From: Bernardetia sp.
Lineage (GTDB): Bacteria > Bacteroidota > Bacteroidia > Cytophagales > Bernardetiaceae
DNA: 63,579 nt
Assembly (NCBI GenBank): GCA_020630575.1
Contig: JAHDBD010000026.1
Span: forward strand, 1-63,579
Direction of reading: 5' to 3'
Part shown: positions 17,149 through 26,448 of the stretch, one piece after another
Position numbering within the stretch: the stretch's first letter is position 1
How the letters are laid out: each line of letters starts with the position of its first letter
Notes under the pieces: generated by a model
Databases searched by the model: none
Told to the model about the DNA's origin: nothing
What the model saw: only the letters and a program-made list of their open reading frames with translations
Translations under genes and position numbers: made by a program

Positions 17149-18759
17149 CTACCCACGTAATCGATACTCTATTTCTTTCAATCGTTTCTCCTCTGCTCTT
17201 TTATCTGCTGCACGTTGTGCAACACGTTCAAATTTACCTTCTTTAATATTTCCTTTAAATGATTCTTTGAAAGTTGCTTTAGTGATAAAAGGTTTGTACC
17301 CTCTCATATGTTGTAGAGTAAACCAAGCAGCAAAAGTTTCTTTTGCAGGAGAAGAATTAAATCTTTTTTCCATGTCTTTTATATCTAACCCAAAATGATC
17401 CCATAGAGTAATTTGGTAATCAATGGTATAATCATCACCTTCTAATTTTATGGACTCTACTACTACTTCTGTACCATGAATATCATTAGTTGCTATGGTT
17501 GTACCCTGAAAGTTATGTGAAAAAAAACTGTTAAAAACAGGTCTTGCAAAACGTGTATATTCACCATCTGCTAATTTAGTAGTAAGTTTTTTCTTTTTAT
17601 CTCTATCATCCCATTTTAAATCTATTGTTTTATCTTCTATAGAGCTAAAATCTCCTTTGTTTTCTTTTACTTTTTCAGCCATGTAGTCTTCTAAATCATT
17701 ACGATACTGTCTTGTAGCATAATCATGTTTGAGACTTTCTGTAAGTACTTTATCTTCATAAATCCCACCTTCGTTTGACTTAAATTTACTGATCATACGA
17801 GATATATTTCCTTCTAAATCTCCCATAGCAAAATAGGTCTTAGCATCACTTTCAAAACTCTCAAAAATTTCTGCATCTGTGTCTCCTTTATATTCTTCTA
17901 CATCTTCGCCAGAATCTGTTTTCCAAAAATCTCCAAATATAAAACCAGGAGCTTGAGTTTTATAGATAGTTTCTATATCATAGATAGCTTTATAAGTTTT
18001 CGGTTCTTTATCCATAGGAAAATTTTGTATATTCAATGGATTGAAATCTTCGAAACTTGGCTTGGGTTTAGGAGGAACTACTGGGTTAACATATGGACCA
18101 TTCATAGTATGATTTTCTGTATCATCTATATTAGCAAACATGCCATGTTTCTCCAAAGAAAAACCATTTTTTGCATACTCTGCTTTGTACTTATCAATTT
18201 TTTCTTTTCCATAAATAGCCTCCATAGCAGTTTGAGTATTTTTTCCTTTTGGTATTACTCCTATTCCATATGTCAAATCAGGCGCAATGGTTTGTCCTCC
18301 TTGAGCTAACCCTGGTATTTGCCATCTATCAGCATAGAAAGGCAACGCAATGGTAGAGGTTTCTAGTTTAGCTTCGTCTTCTGCTTTGTGGCATGAAGCA
18401 TACAAAATAATATCAGCACTACTTTTAGTTGGGGTATATTTGTAACACACCTTTTTTCCCTCTTCAAATAACTGTTTTTTATCAGTAGGCAATTTCTCTG
18501 CTTTTCCTCCATCTACAGCTACATAAAAACCAATACAATTAATTGGTTTTTCTAAGGAATTAGCAGGAGAAAACTCTGTAGCCTTAAAAATATAAGCTAT
18601 ATTGGATACCATTTTTTTTACTAAAGTTCCATTTTCTGTAAAAGGACCTTCTATTTTAGTTACTGAAGGCTTCAATATATCTAATTTTGCTTCCAATGTC
18701 TTTTCTGGAGCTTCATTGAACCATACCGTAATAGCTAATGCTTTATTTTTATCTTCCAT
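17149..18759 (-). CDS. DUF3289-like T6SS effector
   Basis: This is a 536-residue protein without a signal peptide. The N-terminal about 150 residues look like beta-sandwich domains similar in style to those of the M23 effector. The C-terminal half (about 255-515) resembles DUF3289, with hallmark segments DHFGLD at 454-459 and FAAWFTLQHMRGYKPFIT at 476-493. DUF3289 proteins occur near T6SS genes; the biochemical activity is not clear to me. Lipoprotein immunity candidates downstream imply a periplasmic target such as peptidoglycan. It follows extended hcp copy 3. The C-terminal tail is basic and helical (AADKRAEEKRLKEIEYRLRG). Confidence 0.62.
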   Translation of the reverse strand: MEDKNKALAITVWFNEAPEKTLEAKLDILKPSVTKIEGPFTENGTLVKKMVSNIAYIFKATEFSPANSLEKPINCIGFYVAVDGGKAEKLPTDKKQLFEEGKKVCYKYTPTKSSADIILYASCHKAEDEAKLETSTIALPFYADRWQIPGLAQGGQTIAPDLTYGIGVIPKGKNTQTAMEAIYGKEKIDKYKAEYAKNGFSLEKHGMFANIDDTENHTMNGPYVNPVVPPKPKPSFEDFNPLNIQNFPMDKEPKTYKAIYDIETIYKTQAPGFIFGDFWKTDSGEDVEEYKGDTDAEIFESFESDAKTYFAMGDLEGNISRMISKFKSNEGGIYEDKVLTESLKHDYATRQYRNDLEDYMAEKVKENKGDFSSIEDKTIDLKWDDRDKKKKLTTKLADGEYTRFARPVFNSFFSHNFQGTTIATNDIHGTEVVVESIKLEGDDYTIDYQITLWDHFGLDIKDMEKRFNSSPAKETFAAWFTLQHMRGYKPFITKATFKESFKGNIKEGKFERVAQRAADKRAEEKRLKEIEYRLRG

Positions 18760-18807
18760 ATTAAGTAGGTGATGTAAGTTGAAATTATGAAATAGGTAGT
18801 TTATGAT

Positions 18808-19503
18808 TTATTGTTGTTCTACTACCTTAAGAGCAAATTTTTGCTTGTTAACAGTAATTCCAACATCTCTCAAAATATCATTTTCAAGCCTTTTGCCTTG
18901 ATATTCAAAATCACGAGAACTATCATTGAGAGACATGCTGATTTTTTTTCCTACTCCATTTTCTGACTCAATAACTAAATAGACTTGTTGTCCTATTTGA
19001 AGTTTGTCTTTGTTTAGTCGTTTGTTATCTTCATCTACATAATAGACATCTACTAATACAGGGTCTTCTTCAGATTCAACAGTGGTGGCAGGTGCAGCAG
19101 CATTCAAATCTGTTTTCTTCCAATAATGGTCTAAGACTTTGTAGCCATCATCAATCATAATAGCAGGAGTGAGATGAATAAGGGTTGTCATCGGTTCGCC
19201 ATCTTGTGCATTAAAATTATTTTTGAAATGCACACAATGAACATCATAAAGCTCTATGACTCTACTTTTACTTGCTGCTGTAACTGGAGAAACTACAATT
19301 TTGACATGTTTAGTCATATCGGTAGCAATTGACCACGTCATAAAACTTTGGTCGGATGTAGTTTCGAAGATAATTTCGAATAGTGTTCCTCTAGGCTTTC
19401 CCATTGGTTTACCATGTTCGTCTGTCGAACGAGTAAAACGAAATTTGAAATCTAAAATATTGATTTCTTTATCTTCTAGATAAAGTTTTGCTACTAAACT
19501 CAT
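18808..19503 (-). CDS. Extended Hcp/TssD with C-terminal Ig-like extension (copy 3)
   Basis: This is a 231-residue TssD with a core near-identical to copy 2. Its own extension runs about 145-231 (VLVDVYYVDEDNKRLNKDK, then QQVYLVIESENGVGKKISMS). The extension resembles the beta repeat VAEVYWMAADGEKLEE of the M23 effector. It heads the DUF3289-like module. The start is fixed by identity with the other copies (MSLVAKLYLEDKEINILDFK). Confidence 0.82.
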   Translation of the reverse strand: MSLVAKLYLEDKEINILDFKFRFTRSTDEHGKPMGKPRGTLFEIIFETTSDQSFMTWSIATDMTKHVKIVVSPVTAASKSRVIELYDVHCVHFKNNFNAQDGEPMTTLIHLTPAIMIDDGYKVLDHYWKKTDLNAAAPATTVESEEDPVLVDVYYVDEDNKRLNKDKLQIGQQVYLVIESENGVGKKISMSLNDSSRDFEYQGKRLENDILRDVGITVNKQKFALKVVEQQ

Positions 19504-19686
19504 TTTGTAATAGTATTAAAAAAAGGTACTCTTGTATTTTAATTGTAAAAATACTTTAATTTTATATAATTACAAATTTAATAGTACAATATCTAGAATT
19601 AATTTTTGAGTTTTTGTATAGTATTTAGATTTTTATAAAGATTTTAGATTGGTAGTTGTCTTTATTGTTGGTCATCATAATGGTAA
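19504..19686 (-). repeat. 183-bp leader identical to 14497-14679
   Basis: This leader of hcp copy 3 is identical to that of copy 2. A TAAATTTG promoter-like box lies at 19573-19580 on the minus strand. The remaining bases to 19776 hold nothing recognisable. Confidence 0.9.
19573..19580 (-). promoter_or_regulatory. Candidate -7 promoter box of extended hcp copy 3
   Basis: The minus strand reads TAAATTTG, fitting TAnnTTTG, 70 nt upstream of the start, inside the duplicated leader. Confidence 0.4.
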
Positions 19687-19776
19687 TCTAAATTTAAAGA
19701 CCAAAAAAGCCGAATACTGCATATTATATAATTTATCTAAAAGCCTATAATACTATTTCATGAAATGAAATGAAAT

Positions 19777-20103
19777 TTATATATTGTTTTTTATTTGGTT
19801 TGTTCTTATACAAAGAATTAAAAATAAAGATAATAATAATACATATATAATTAAATGAGGTGCAAAGATCATTCTATACAAGTTTTCTCCTATAAGTTGA
19901 TTTTCATCAGAATATAAGATAGTAAATACACCATCTTTCTCTTTTTCATATTGATAAACTATATTTTCTTTAAATGGGTTTAATTTTAAACCCAGAAAAA
20001 TAGTAGTATCACCTCTAGGAATTAAAATCACAAAATTTGATTTAATAATTAAAAGAATTACCACTAATATCAAACCTGTATTTATTACTTTTTGATTCAT
20101 CAT
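19777..20103 (-). CDS. Small protein with two membrane segments, unknown
   Basis: The 108-residue protein has two hydrophobic segments (about 8-30 and 82-102) around a polar, probably periplasmic loop of about 50 residues. No family is recognised. It follows tssF on the same strand with 148 bp between, so it may be the last gene of the tssG-N-E-F operon or an orphan immunity gene. Confidence 0.5.
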   Translation of the reverse strand: MMNQKVINTGLILVVILLIIKSNFVILIPRGDTTIFLGLKLNPFKENIVYQYEKEKDGVFTILYSDENQLIGENLYRMIFAPHLIIYVLLLSLFLILCIRTNQIKNNI

Positions 20104-20251
20104 TTTAAATCAAATACTTTTTGTAAACTTAACTCTCTTAGACACCCATTTTCTTAATCAGTTACTTACTATTCCTAAATGTAAAAATACCTATACAAGC
20201 TATTTACAAATGATTTGAAGTTGAATCAACTATTTTTATTTCATAAAAAAA

Positions 20252-22099
20252 CTATATTTTTTCCTTAATTTTATAAGGATAAACATTTGAGGAGCGTTTT
20301 TTAAGTTTGTGTAAAAAGCTGTCTAACAGGTAGTTCCATTCACTTTCTACTAATTGAGGCTCTCTGTCATAATCTCTTTCCAAGATTATTTCTAATGTAC
20401 GTACAAAACCTTGTTTTAAAGACTTATCCTTTTCTGTTCCTTTCTTTACTTCAATAGATTTTATGTTCTGACGAAAGTGACTATATGCAAATACTTTGAT
20501 ATCAGCAGCTGTAACAATACGCCCTTTTGATAATAGAGCTTCTCTATAAGAGGCAATTTTCTCTTGATAAGTAACTTTTGCTTTTCCTCCTACTGTGGGC
20601 AATACAAATGAAACCGAACTATCTTCAAAAGCACTTCTTTGTAAGGCACTCAGTTTTGTACCTGACTTTATATCATTGGCATATTCTCCTACAGTAGCCC
20701 AAAATTCAATAGAAAAAAAGTCATTATGTAACTCTGTTTTTGATATTTTTGGCTTTATCATTACATAAGGGTAATCGCTTTTTGTCCATTGCTTTTCATT
20801 GGCTTGTTGTTCTAAAGCTGCAATTAATTGATGAAGTTGTTTGAGCTGATTATTTACAAAATCATTTCCTATTACAGAAAAAGAAGCAGCTTCGTCTTTC
20901 AATAAATCTAACAAATATTGAATATGCTCAGAGGCACTTCTTTGTCCAAATCGGGCAACTCCCCCTTGTCTAACAATAGCTTCTCCACCCTCTAAATTTT
21001 GTTGATTATAAGCGTTGAGGTGATATAAATTGCCTTGGGAATCCGATATTGTTTCTATATCTAAGAAAAAATCATCTGTTTCTAATGGAATGTAATTGAC
21101 AAATGAATTGATATTTTGAGAAATTTTTAAAAGCTGTTTATTTATTACAGGAAAACAATTCAGAGAAATTTGCACTTCTTCCAAAACCTCACTAAACATA
21201 ACTTGTGGAAACTCTATTTTTAACCACACTACATTTTCTGTTTCTTCTATAATTTCTTTGCCAAATAATTTTTCAATTTCTTCTGGAATGCCTTTATTCT
21301 CTTGATTCAGAATGATATTTTCCTCTAAATGAAAGAATTTTTCTGAATAAAAATCATTTACCTCTTTACTGATATTTGTAATTTTATTATAATTACTGGT
21401 AAGTATTTCCTCTACATCTAAGCTGTCTTGTGAGTTGTTGAAACCTTCTTTAAAACGTATTCTTTTTTCTCCTATATAAATTTTGGCTTGTCGAATATTG
21501 TGCAGATAAAAATCTCTATGATAGTTGTTGCGTGTATCAGTGTAAAATAATAACTTTTTTAAAACCTCTGTATCCTCTTTTACTCTAATTCCTAACCAAA
21601 GCTCAGAAGAAGGCAAACTAGCTGGAGATTTTTTTAGTAATTCTCTATAAAGAGCATCTTTGACTTCATATATAGTATTCGAAAAAGCAAGATAATTTAT
21701 TCTTGCATTTGTCAGTTCAAAATCAGCTGTAGCACCAAAATATACATCCTTACTAATAGGTTGAGTAGGGTCATATATATTTGCAATACTTTTTTTGACC
21801 AAAAACTGATTTATTTGAGAAATAAGCGTATTGTTTTCAACAGGCAAACCATAGACAATAGAGTGTGAAGGAGAATTTCCAGTATACGATTCTGGAGACA
21901 TTATATCTATCAATCTTTCGACAACTCTGCTTCTAGAACTATCTATTTCTATAGATAATTTCTCCAATTCTGCTCCACATGCCTCTAATAACATAGCAAC
22001 AATTGGGTCAAAATTAGTTTCTATTTCACTATCTGCATAGCCCCATAAGTTAGCAGCACGACGTAATATACGATCTTTTATTTTTTGCTTAGATTCCAT
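20252..22099 (-). CDS. tssF: TssF, T6SS baseplate protein
   Basis: This 615-residue protein is of TssF/VasA type (usual 580-630). The N-terminus RILRRAANLWGYADSEIETNFDPIVAMLLEACGAELEKL is the typical start of Bacteroidota TssF. The ends of the domain are also typical: KGRIVTAADIKVFAYSHFRQNIKSIEVKKG near the C-terminus resembles the family's closing segment. TssF forms the wedge of the T6SS baseplate with TssE, TssG and TssK. It lies 15 bp after tssE in one minus-strand operon. Confidence 0.88.
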   Translation of the reverse strand: MESKQKIKDRILRRAANLWGYADSEIETNFDPIVAMLLEACGAELEKLSIEIDSSRSRVVERLIDIMSPESYTGNSPSHSIVYGLPVENNTLISQINQFLVKKSIANIYDPTQPISKDVYFGATADFELTNARINYLAFSNTIYEVKDALYRELLKKSPASLPSSELWLGIRVKEDTEVLKKLLFYTDTRNNYHRDFYLHNIRQAKIYIGEKRIRFKEGFNNSQDSLDVEEILTSNYNKITNISKEVNDFYSEKFFHLEENIILNQENKGIPEEIEKLFGKEIIEETENVVWLKIEFPQVMFSEVLEEVQISLNCFPVINKQLLKISQNINSFVNYIPLETDDFFLDIETISDSQGNLYHLNAYNQQNLEGGEAIVRQGGVARFGQRSASEHIQYLLDLLKDEAASFSVIGNDFVNNQLKQLHQLIAALEQQANEKQWTKSDYPYVMIKPKISKTELHNDFFSIEFWATVGEYANDIKSGTKLSALQRSAFEDSSVSFVLPTVGGKAKVTYQEKIASYREALLSKGRIVTAADIKVFAYSHFRQNIKSIEVKKGTEKDKSLKQGFVRTLEIILERDYDREPQLVESEWNYLLDSFLHKLKKRSSNVYPYKIKEKI

Positions 22100-22114
22100 T
22101 AAATGCTAAATAGT

Positions 22115-22549
22115 TTATAAATACGACAAAGGACCTAAGAAGAAAAATCCTTGAAATTGAAATGGTCTATCTGTTTTGATAATAAACCCCTTTATTTGAA
22201 TAAGTACTTTCTTTTTCATTCGCATTGAGGCTGAAGGTGAGTCAATACTGCCTTCCCTAATTTGAACAATTACTTCTGTGAGTTTCAATCTTGTTTCGTG
22301 TTTGCTGATACTATCAGTCAAATCTTGAGCTATTCTATTTTTAAGTATAGAATAATCAACTAACAAATCGAAATCGGTTTCCCAAAATTTAGATCCAAAT
22401 GACTCATCAAATTTACACTCACCAAAAGAAGAAGTAGCAACAATATTTATATATTGAGCAATAGAATCTTCTATGCTACTTTTTGGTAGCTCTTGTTTTT
22501 GAAAAATCTTACTAAAATCAAGAGGCGTTTTATAAAATGTTCCTTGCAT
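22115..22549 (-). CDS. tssE: TssE, gp25-like baseplate protein
   Basis: The 144-residue protein has the GPW/gp25 lysozyme-like fold signature of T6SS and phage baseplates: SIAQYINIVATSSFGECKFDESFG, then DSISKHETRLKLTEVIVQ. It nucleates sheath assembly. It lies between tssN and tssF in the same operon. The start ATG at 22549 gives a normal length. Confidence 0.85.
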   Translation of the reverse strand: MQGTFYKTPLDFSKIFQKQELPKSSIEDSIAQYINIVATSSFGECKFDESFGSKFWETDFDLLVDYSILKNRIAQDLTDSISKHETRLKLTEVIVQIREGSIDSPSASMRMKKKVLIQIKGFIIKTDRPFQFQGFFFLGPLSYL

Positions 22550-22584
22550 ACCTGAATAGATTAGTGTGATGTAATTTAGTTAAT

Positions 22585-23535
22585 TTATTCGTCCTTATCT
22601 TGTTCATTTTCCCATCCTTCTTTATCTGTTTCTTCCTTTTTACCAATAGAAGCATCTACACGTTCACAAACGATAACGCTATTTTCTTCTACTCCATTCA
22701 TATAAAGAGGTAAAGCAGGATCTACATATTTAGAAGTTCCATACCACTCAGGTTTTAAATAGAATACCCAGTTTTGAGGTGTTCCACTCTCATCAAGCAT
22801 ATTAATTGGACTATCTATGTTTCTAAGATTGTAATCATTTACAAAGAAGTAAAACATACGTCCGAAATCGATACGGATTGGAGCCCTCGCTCTAAATTCA
22901 GTTCTGTTCAATGAACCATTGTCTTTTTGGAATATTAAAGTAATTACAATTAACTCTTTGTATTCTTCATCACTAATTTCAGGATATTCTCCGTCTATTA
23001 AATCAACAGCCCAAGTATGATAAATTTTGGCAGGAATAGCAACAGCTTTAATAAAAGTAGCATACAACAAAGTAGGAATCAAAAATGGTAGTAATGAAAA
23101 AACCATATTAAATGAAAATGTATTGCCATGAAAGATAGTATATACAACCAAAAATGGTATTACTAAATAGAGTAGTACAATGAATAAGAACCATATTTCC
23201 ATCCACATATTCTTACTATCAAACTTTTCAAAATAGGTTCGGTAGAGTAATGCGTGTATTATACCTAATACAAATATTAGTGCTTGATAAAAGACAAATT
23301 CATTTAGTAGGTCATTAATGGTTCTGGTCGTTCCCATAAAACAAATGAGAGCAGTCACAAATACCATTGAAAAAATATATACAAAAAACTTGAAACGATA
23401 TTCTTTTTTAAAATTCTTGACTTTATCTGCAAAAAGCATAGTTAAGATGACCACAACTATAAGCAGTATGGAGATAAAAAAGATTAAAGTTGTATCTATT
23501 AAAGAATTAAAATGAAAACTGGGTTTGCGAATCAT
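22585..23535 (-). CDS. tssN: TssN, Bacteroidota-type T6SS membrane protein
   Basis: The 316-residue protein has five membrane segments in its first about 175 residues (near 12-35, 46-67, 75-97, 110-130, 138-165) and a soluble C-terminal domain with an acidic tail. This matches TssN, a membrane component specific to T6SS subtype iii that replaces TssJ/L/M. It lies three bases after tssG. Confidence 0.8.
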   Translation of the reverse strand: MIRKPSFHFNSLIDTTLIFFISILLIVVVILTMLFADKVKNFKKEYRFKFFVYIFSMVFVTALICFMGTTRTINDLLNEFVFYQALIFVLGIIHALLYRTYFEKFDSKNMWMEIWFLFIVLLYLVIPFLVVYTIFHGNTFSFNMVFSLLPFLIPTLLYATFIKAVAIPAKIYHTWAVDLIDGEYPEISDEEYKELIVITLIFQKDNGSLNRTEFRARAPIRIDFGRMFYFFVNDYNLRNIDSPINMLDESGTPQNWVFYLKPEWYGTSKYVDPALPLYMNGVEENSVIVCERVDASIGKKEETDKEGWENEQDKDE

Positions 23536-23538
23536 ACT

Positions 23539-24486
23539 TTAAATTCTAGTGGTTATTCCTAACATCATATTAGGGTGAGATATAAAAAATTCTTCTTCTT
23601 CTTTCAAAAGAGTTATAGTAGTTTTAGACTCTACTTCTAATGGAAGAAAATATTCGTAAAATAAATCTATAAACTTTTTGATTTGTCCATTGTAAAAATA
23701 AGCTCTTGAATTACCATTCTTGATAGCACCAATTTTGAACTCTACATACAATGAATAATCCATATAAGAACTACCCAAAATCATATTTAAACCTAAGTTA
23801 GTTTCTCCTAACAATGAGTTTTGTTCTGATTCTGATAATTCTTTATATCCTACTTCTCTATATTCTACCTCTTCTTCCAAAATATAGCTTAAACATTGTG
23901 CAGTAAGATTTAAGTCTCCTACTATTTGGTACACATAAGGCAATAATTTGATTAATTTGGCTACAAAAATAGTAGGTATATCTTTATCTAATTTCCAAAA
24001 TTCATAAAAAAAATCAAATGGTTTGACTGTACTAAGAGAGTGTAAAAGCTCATTTTCTACAACATCTCTATTGATAGCACTTATCCAAAACTCATTTTCA
24101 AAAGGCATAAAAAACTTTCGTGCATTATCCTCTTCTTTTTTTTGTTTGCGATAATCTTTGGTCATCTCCATAACCTCTTTACCTATCTTATTACTTTTAG
24201 GGTAATGAAATATGCCTTCGGGTAAAGTGTCATAAATACTATCTTTTGCAACATTAAATCGTAAATAAGGAAGGTTATCAGATTTAAAATCAATTATTTC
24301 ATAATTAAGGATTTCTCTTCTGTACGTTCTAGCAAATTGTCCTTTATTGCTTATTAAAAAACGATTTGCAAATTGTGGATGTTCAGAAATTAATGCTGAT
24401 ACAAGAGCTTCCACTTTAATATCAAAATGAAATGGATCAACTATATCTAGCAAATCTTGTATATCATTTTCTATTTTTTGAATCAT
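23539..24486 (-). CDS. tssG: TssG, T6SS baseplate protein
   Basis: The 315-residue protein has TssG features: an early HFDIKVEALVSALISEHP, a middle helical region, and the closing LGITTRI typical of TssG ends. It pairs with TssF in the baseplate wedge. Its start overlaps the end of the upstream lipoprotein gene by 23 bases, so the genes are tightly coupled. Confidence 0.78.
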   Translation of the reverse strand: MIQKIENDIQDLLDIVDPFHFDIKVEALVSALISEHPQFANRFLISNKGQFARTYRREILNYEIIDFKSDNLPYLRFNVAKDSIYDTLPEGIFHYPKSNKIGKEVMEMTKDYRKQKKEEDNARKFFMPFENEFWISAINRDVVENELLHSLSTVKPFDFFYEFWKLDKDIPTIFVAKLIKLLPYVYQIVGDLNLTAQCLSYILEEEVEYREVGYKELSESEQNSLLGETNLGLNMILGSSYMDYSLYVEFKIGAIKNGNSRAYFYNGQIKKFIDLFYEYFLPLEVESKTTITLLKEEEEFFISHPNMMLGITTRI

Positions 24487-25120
24487 TTGTTATTGCTTTT
24501 AATCTACCAGAAACAAGGTATCTTTTTTGAAAATAATCATCTGAAAAATTATAAACTGCTAATTTTCCTTTTTGTGTAGTTGTTACAATTTTACCATTAC
24601 GCAAATAAACAGCTACATCTGATATAGGATTATCTTTACTATATCTAAAAAAAATTAAGTCTCCTTCTTCCAAGTAATCTCTTCCTAAGAACAATTTGAT
24701 TTTATCAGAATTGAATATATCCAATGATTGATTAGGTAATTCAATATCATAAGTGTATATAAATAAATCTTGAACAAAAGAAGCCATAGTTATACCGTCT
24801 TTATCAGTTCCTGATACATAAGGATAGCCTATTTTTTGATCAATAAAGTCATAAAAAGGATAATTTAGAATCTCATTAGGCTTTACATGAAGTAATATAG
24901 AATATTTTTCCTTCAAGTAAACCTCCCTATCTGTTAGTTCTTCTTGGTATTCATACAAAGAAGAATCAGCATTAGTTTGCTGATTAATAGAAAGGTAATT
25001 TTCTATCTTATCTTTATTAAACTTAAATTTATACGGTATTTCATTGATATACTTCTTACTTTTGCAACCGTTAAGCAATAATGTGAGAAGCAATAGAGAC
25101 AGAAAAACGAATCTTTTCAT
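24464..25120 (-). CDS. T6SS-linked lipoprotein with inactive NlpC/P60-like domain
   Basis: The 218-residue lipoprotein (LLNGC, Cys19) has an NlpC/P60-like C-terminal domain. GYPYVSGTDKDGITMASFVQ at 98-117 aligns with the catalytic motif GxPYxxGGxxxxGxDCSGFVQ, but the cysteine position is Met112. EEGDLIFFRYS near 151-161 matches GDLVFF, and the catalytic histidine position is Asp168 (SDVAVYLRNGKI). It therefore looks like a catalytically dead cell-wall-binding fold. It is the first gene of the tssG-N-E-F operon, so it may be the outer-membrane lipoprotein of this T6SS (possibly the TssQ role; not certain). Confidence 0.65.
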   Translation of the reverse strand: MKRFVFLSLLLLTLLLNGCKSKKYINEIPYKFKFNKDKIENYLSINQQTNADSSLYEYQEELTDREVYLKEKYSILLHVKPNEILNYPFYDFIDQKIGYPYVSGTDKDGITMASFVQDLFIYTYDIELPNQSLDIFNSDKIKLFLGRDYLEEGDLIFFRYSKDNPISDVAVYLRNGKIVTTTQKGKLAVYNFSDDYFQKRYLVSGRLKAITNDSKNRK

Positions 25121-25302
25121 AGAAGTATTACTAATATAACTAAATGGCGAAATTAGATTTATTTTTTTGGATAATCAACTATTTACAAGACTTATATAAA
25201 AAGATTAATTTTTTTGCACAAAATTTAGTAACCTTGTAATTAATTTTGAAGAATCTCTTCATTTTCGGATAAAAAAAATATCTTTATACAAAAAGAATAA
25301 AA
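25121..25302. promoter_or_regulatory. Divergent promoter region for the two core T6SS operons
   Basis: The gap separates the minus-strand lipoprotein-tssG-N-E-F operon from plus-strand tssP-tssH. A weak -7-like box TAACCTTG is present at 25229-25236, and no clear -33 is at normal spacing. Both operons must start here or nearby. Confidence 0.4.
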
Positions 25303-26400
25303 ATGAATAAAAAAAAAACATTAACAGTTTTCTCAAATTTTGACCTTCGTGTAGTAGTTGCATTTTGTTTATTATTTGTAATAGGGATTTTATTCTTTTT
25401 ACTTAAATTAGATGATTATGTAGATTGTGATGATGCTAAATTTTTCATCATTGCAGAAAGGTTTGCAGTTGGTGAAGTCATTCAATTTGATGTAGAAGTA
25501 GAAAATGCTAAAGACTGGGAATGGGATTTTGGAGATAATTCTCCTAAAGAACATAGAAAGCAAACATTACATAAATATACTAGTCCAGGAGTATTTACAG
25601 TAAGCCTCACTATTAATGGCTCTTGTAAATTAGAAAGACAAATAGAAATTAAAAGTCTAGGTGAAATACTCAATCAAGCTAGAGTACCTGAAATTGTTAC
25701 TCCCAAAAATATACAGGTAGGAACTCCTGTCCAATTCAAATACAAGTATAAAGGAGAAGTATTTGCTTGGGAATGGGGTTTTGGTGAGTCTGGTAGAGTA
25801 GATGATACAAGTGGAAGACCTGTTTATACATTTTCATCTCCTGGTAAAAAAACGGTTTGGCTTATGCTCAATGGAGATGCAAAACATATTGCTAAGCATG
25901 TAATCTATGTCAAACCAAGAGATATAGTTGATGAAATTACAGATGAGGAAGTTATTGAAGGTTACATATATGAAAAAGATCCTGTGAAATTTGAATTACC
26001 TCCAGGTGATCCTAAAAAAGATCCTTTAGAAGAATTTTTAGATAGAGTTCCTCTTAATCCTCCATTGAAAAAAACGGAAGAACAAATAAAAGAAAAAGAT
26101 AAAATGGCTTTAGCTCCTTCTATTTCTGAAGAACAGTTTGAGCTTCTATTACTTCAAGTAGCAAATCAGAGCAAAACAAAAGAAGATTTTTCTTCATTTG
26201 TCTGTGAAGATTTTGAAATCCCTGTTGTAAAAAATGGAGAAAAGATTATCTCCTTTGCAGAGTTCTGTAAATCTATACAAGGAAAAGAAATCAGAATTGA
26301 TATTCTTCGCCTAACAAGAGACAATCTAAATTGTATTGATGGATTTACGATAGAATATAAAGTCAAAAAATTCTTACGTTGGGGAAAAGATAATGATTAA
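25303..26400 (+). CDS. tssP: TssP-like PKD-domain membrane protein of the T6SS
   Basis: The 365-residue protein has one N-terminal membrane segment (about 17-37) and then two PKD-like domains in the periplasm. Their hallmarks are WEWDFGDNSP near 71-80 with YTSPGVFTVSLTING after it, and FAWEWGFGES near 155-164 with YTFSSPGKKTVWLMLNG. An extended linker and a small C-terminal domain follow. This matches the TssP-type component of Bacteroidota T6SS, which probably spans the periplasm with TssN, TssO and the lipoprotein. It is followed 48 bp later by tssH. Confidence 0.65.
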   Translation: MNKKKTLTVFSNFDLRVVVAFCLLFVIGILFFLLKLDDYVDCDDAKFFIIAERFAVGEVIQFDVEVENAKDWEWDFGDNSPKEHRKQTLHKYTSPGVFTVSLTINGSCKLERQIEIKSLGEILNQARVPEIVTPKNIQVGTPVQFKYKYKGEVFAWEWGFGESGRVDDTSGRPVYTFSSPGKKTVWLMLNGDAKHIAKHVIYVKPRDIVDEITDEEVIEGYIYEKDPVKFELPPGDPKKDPLEEFLDRVPLNPPLKKTEEQIKEKDKMALAPSISEEQFELLLLQVANQSKTKEDFSSFVCEDFEIPVVKNGEKIISFAEFCKSIQGKEIRIDILRLTRDNLNCIDGFTIEYKVKKFLRWGKDND

Positions 26401-26448
26401 CTCAAGTTCTATTTTTAGCTACATTATTTCTTATACAAAAAAATAAAT

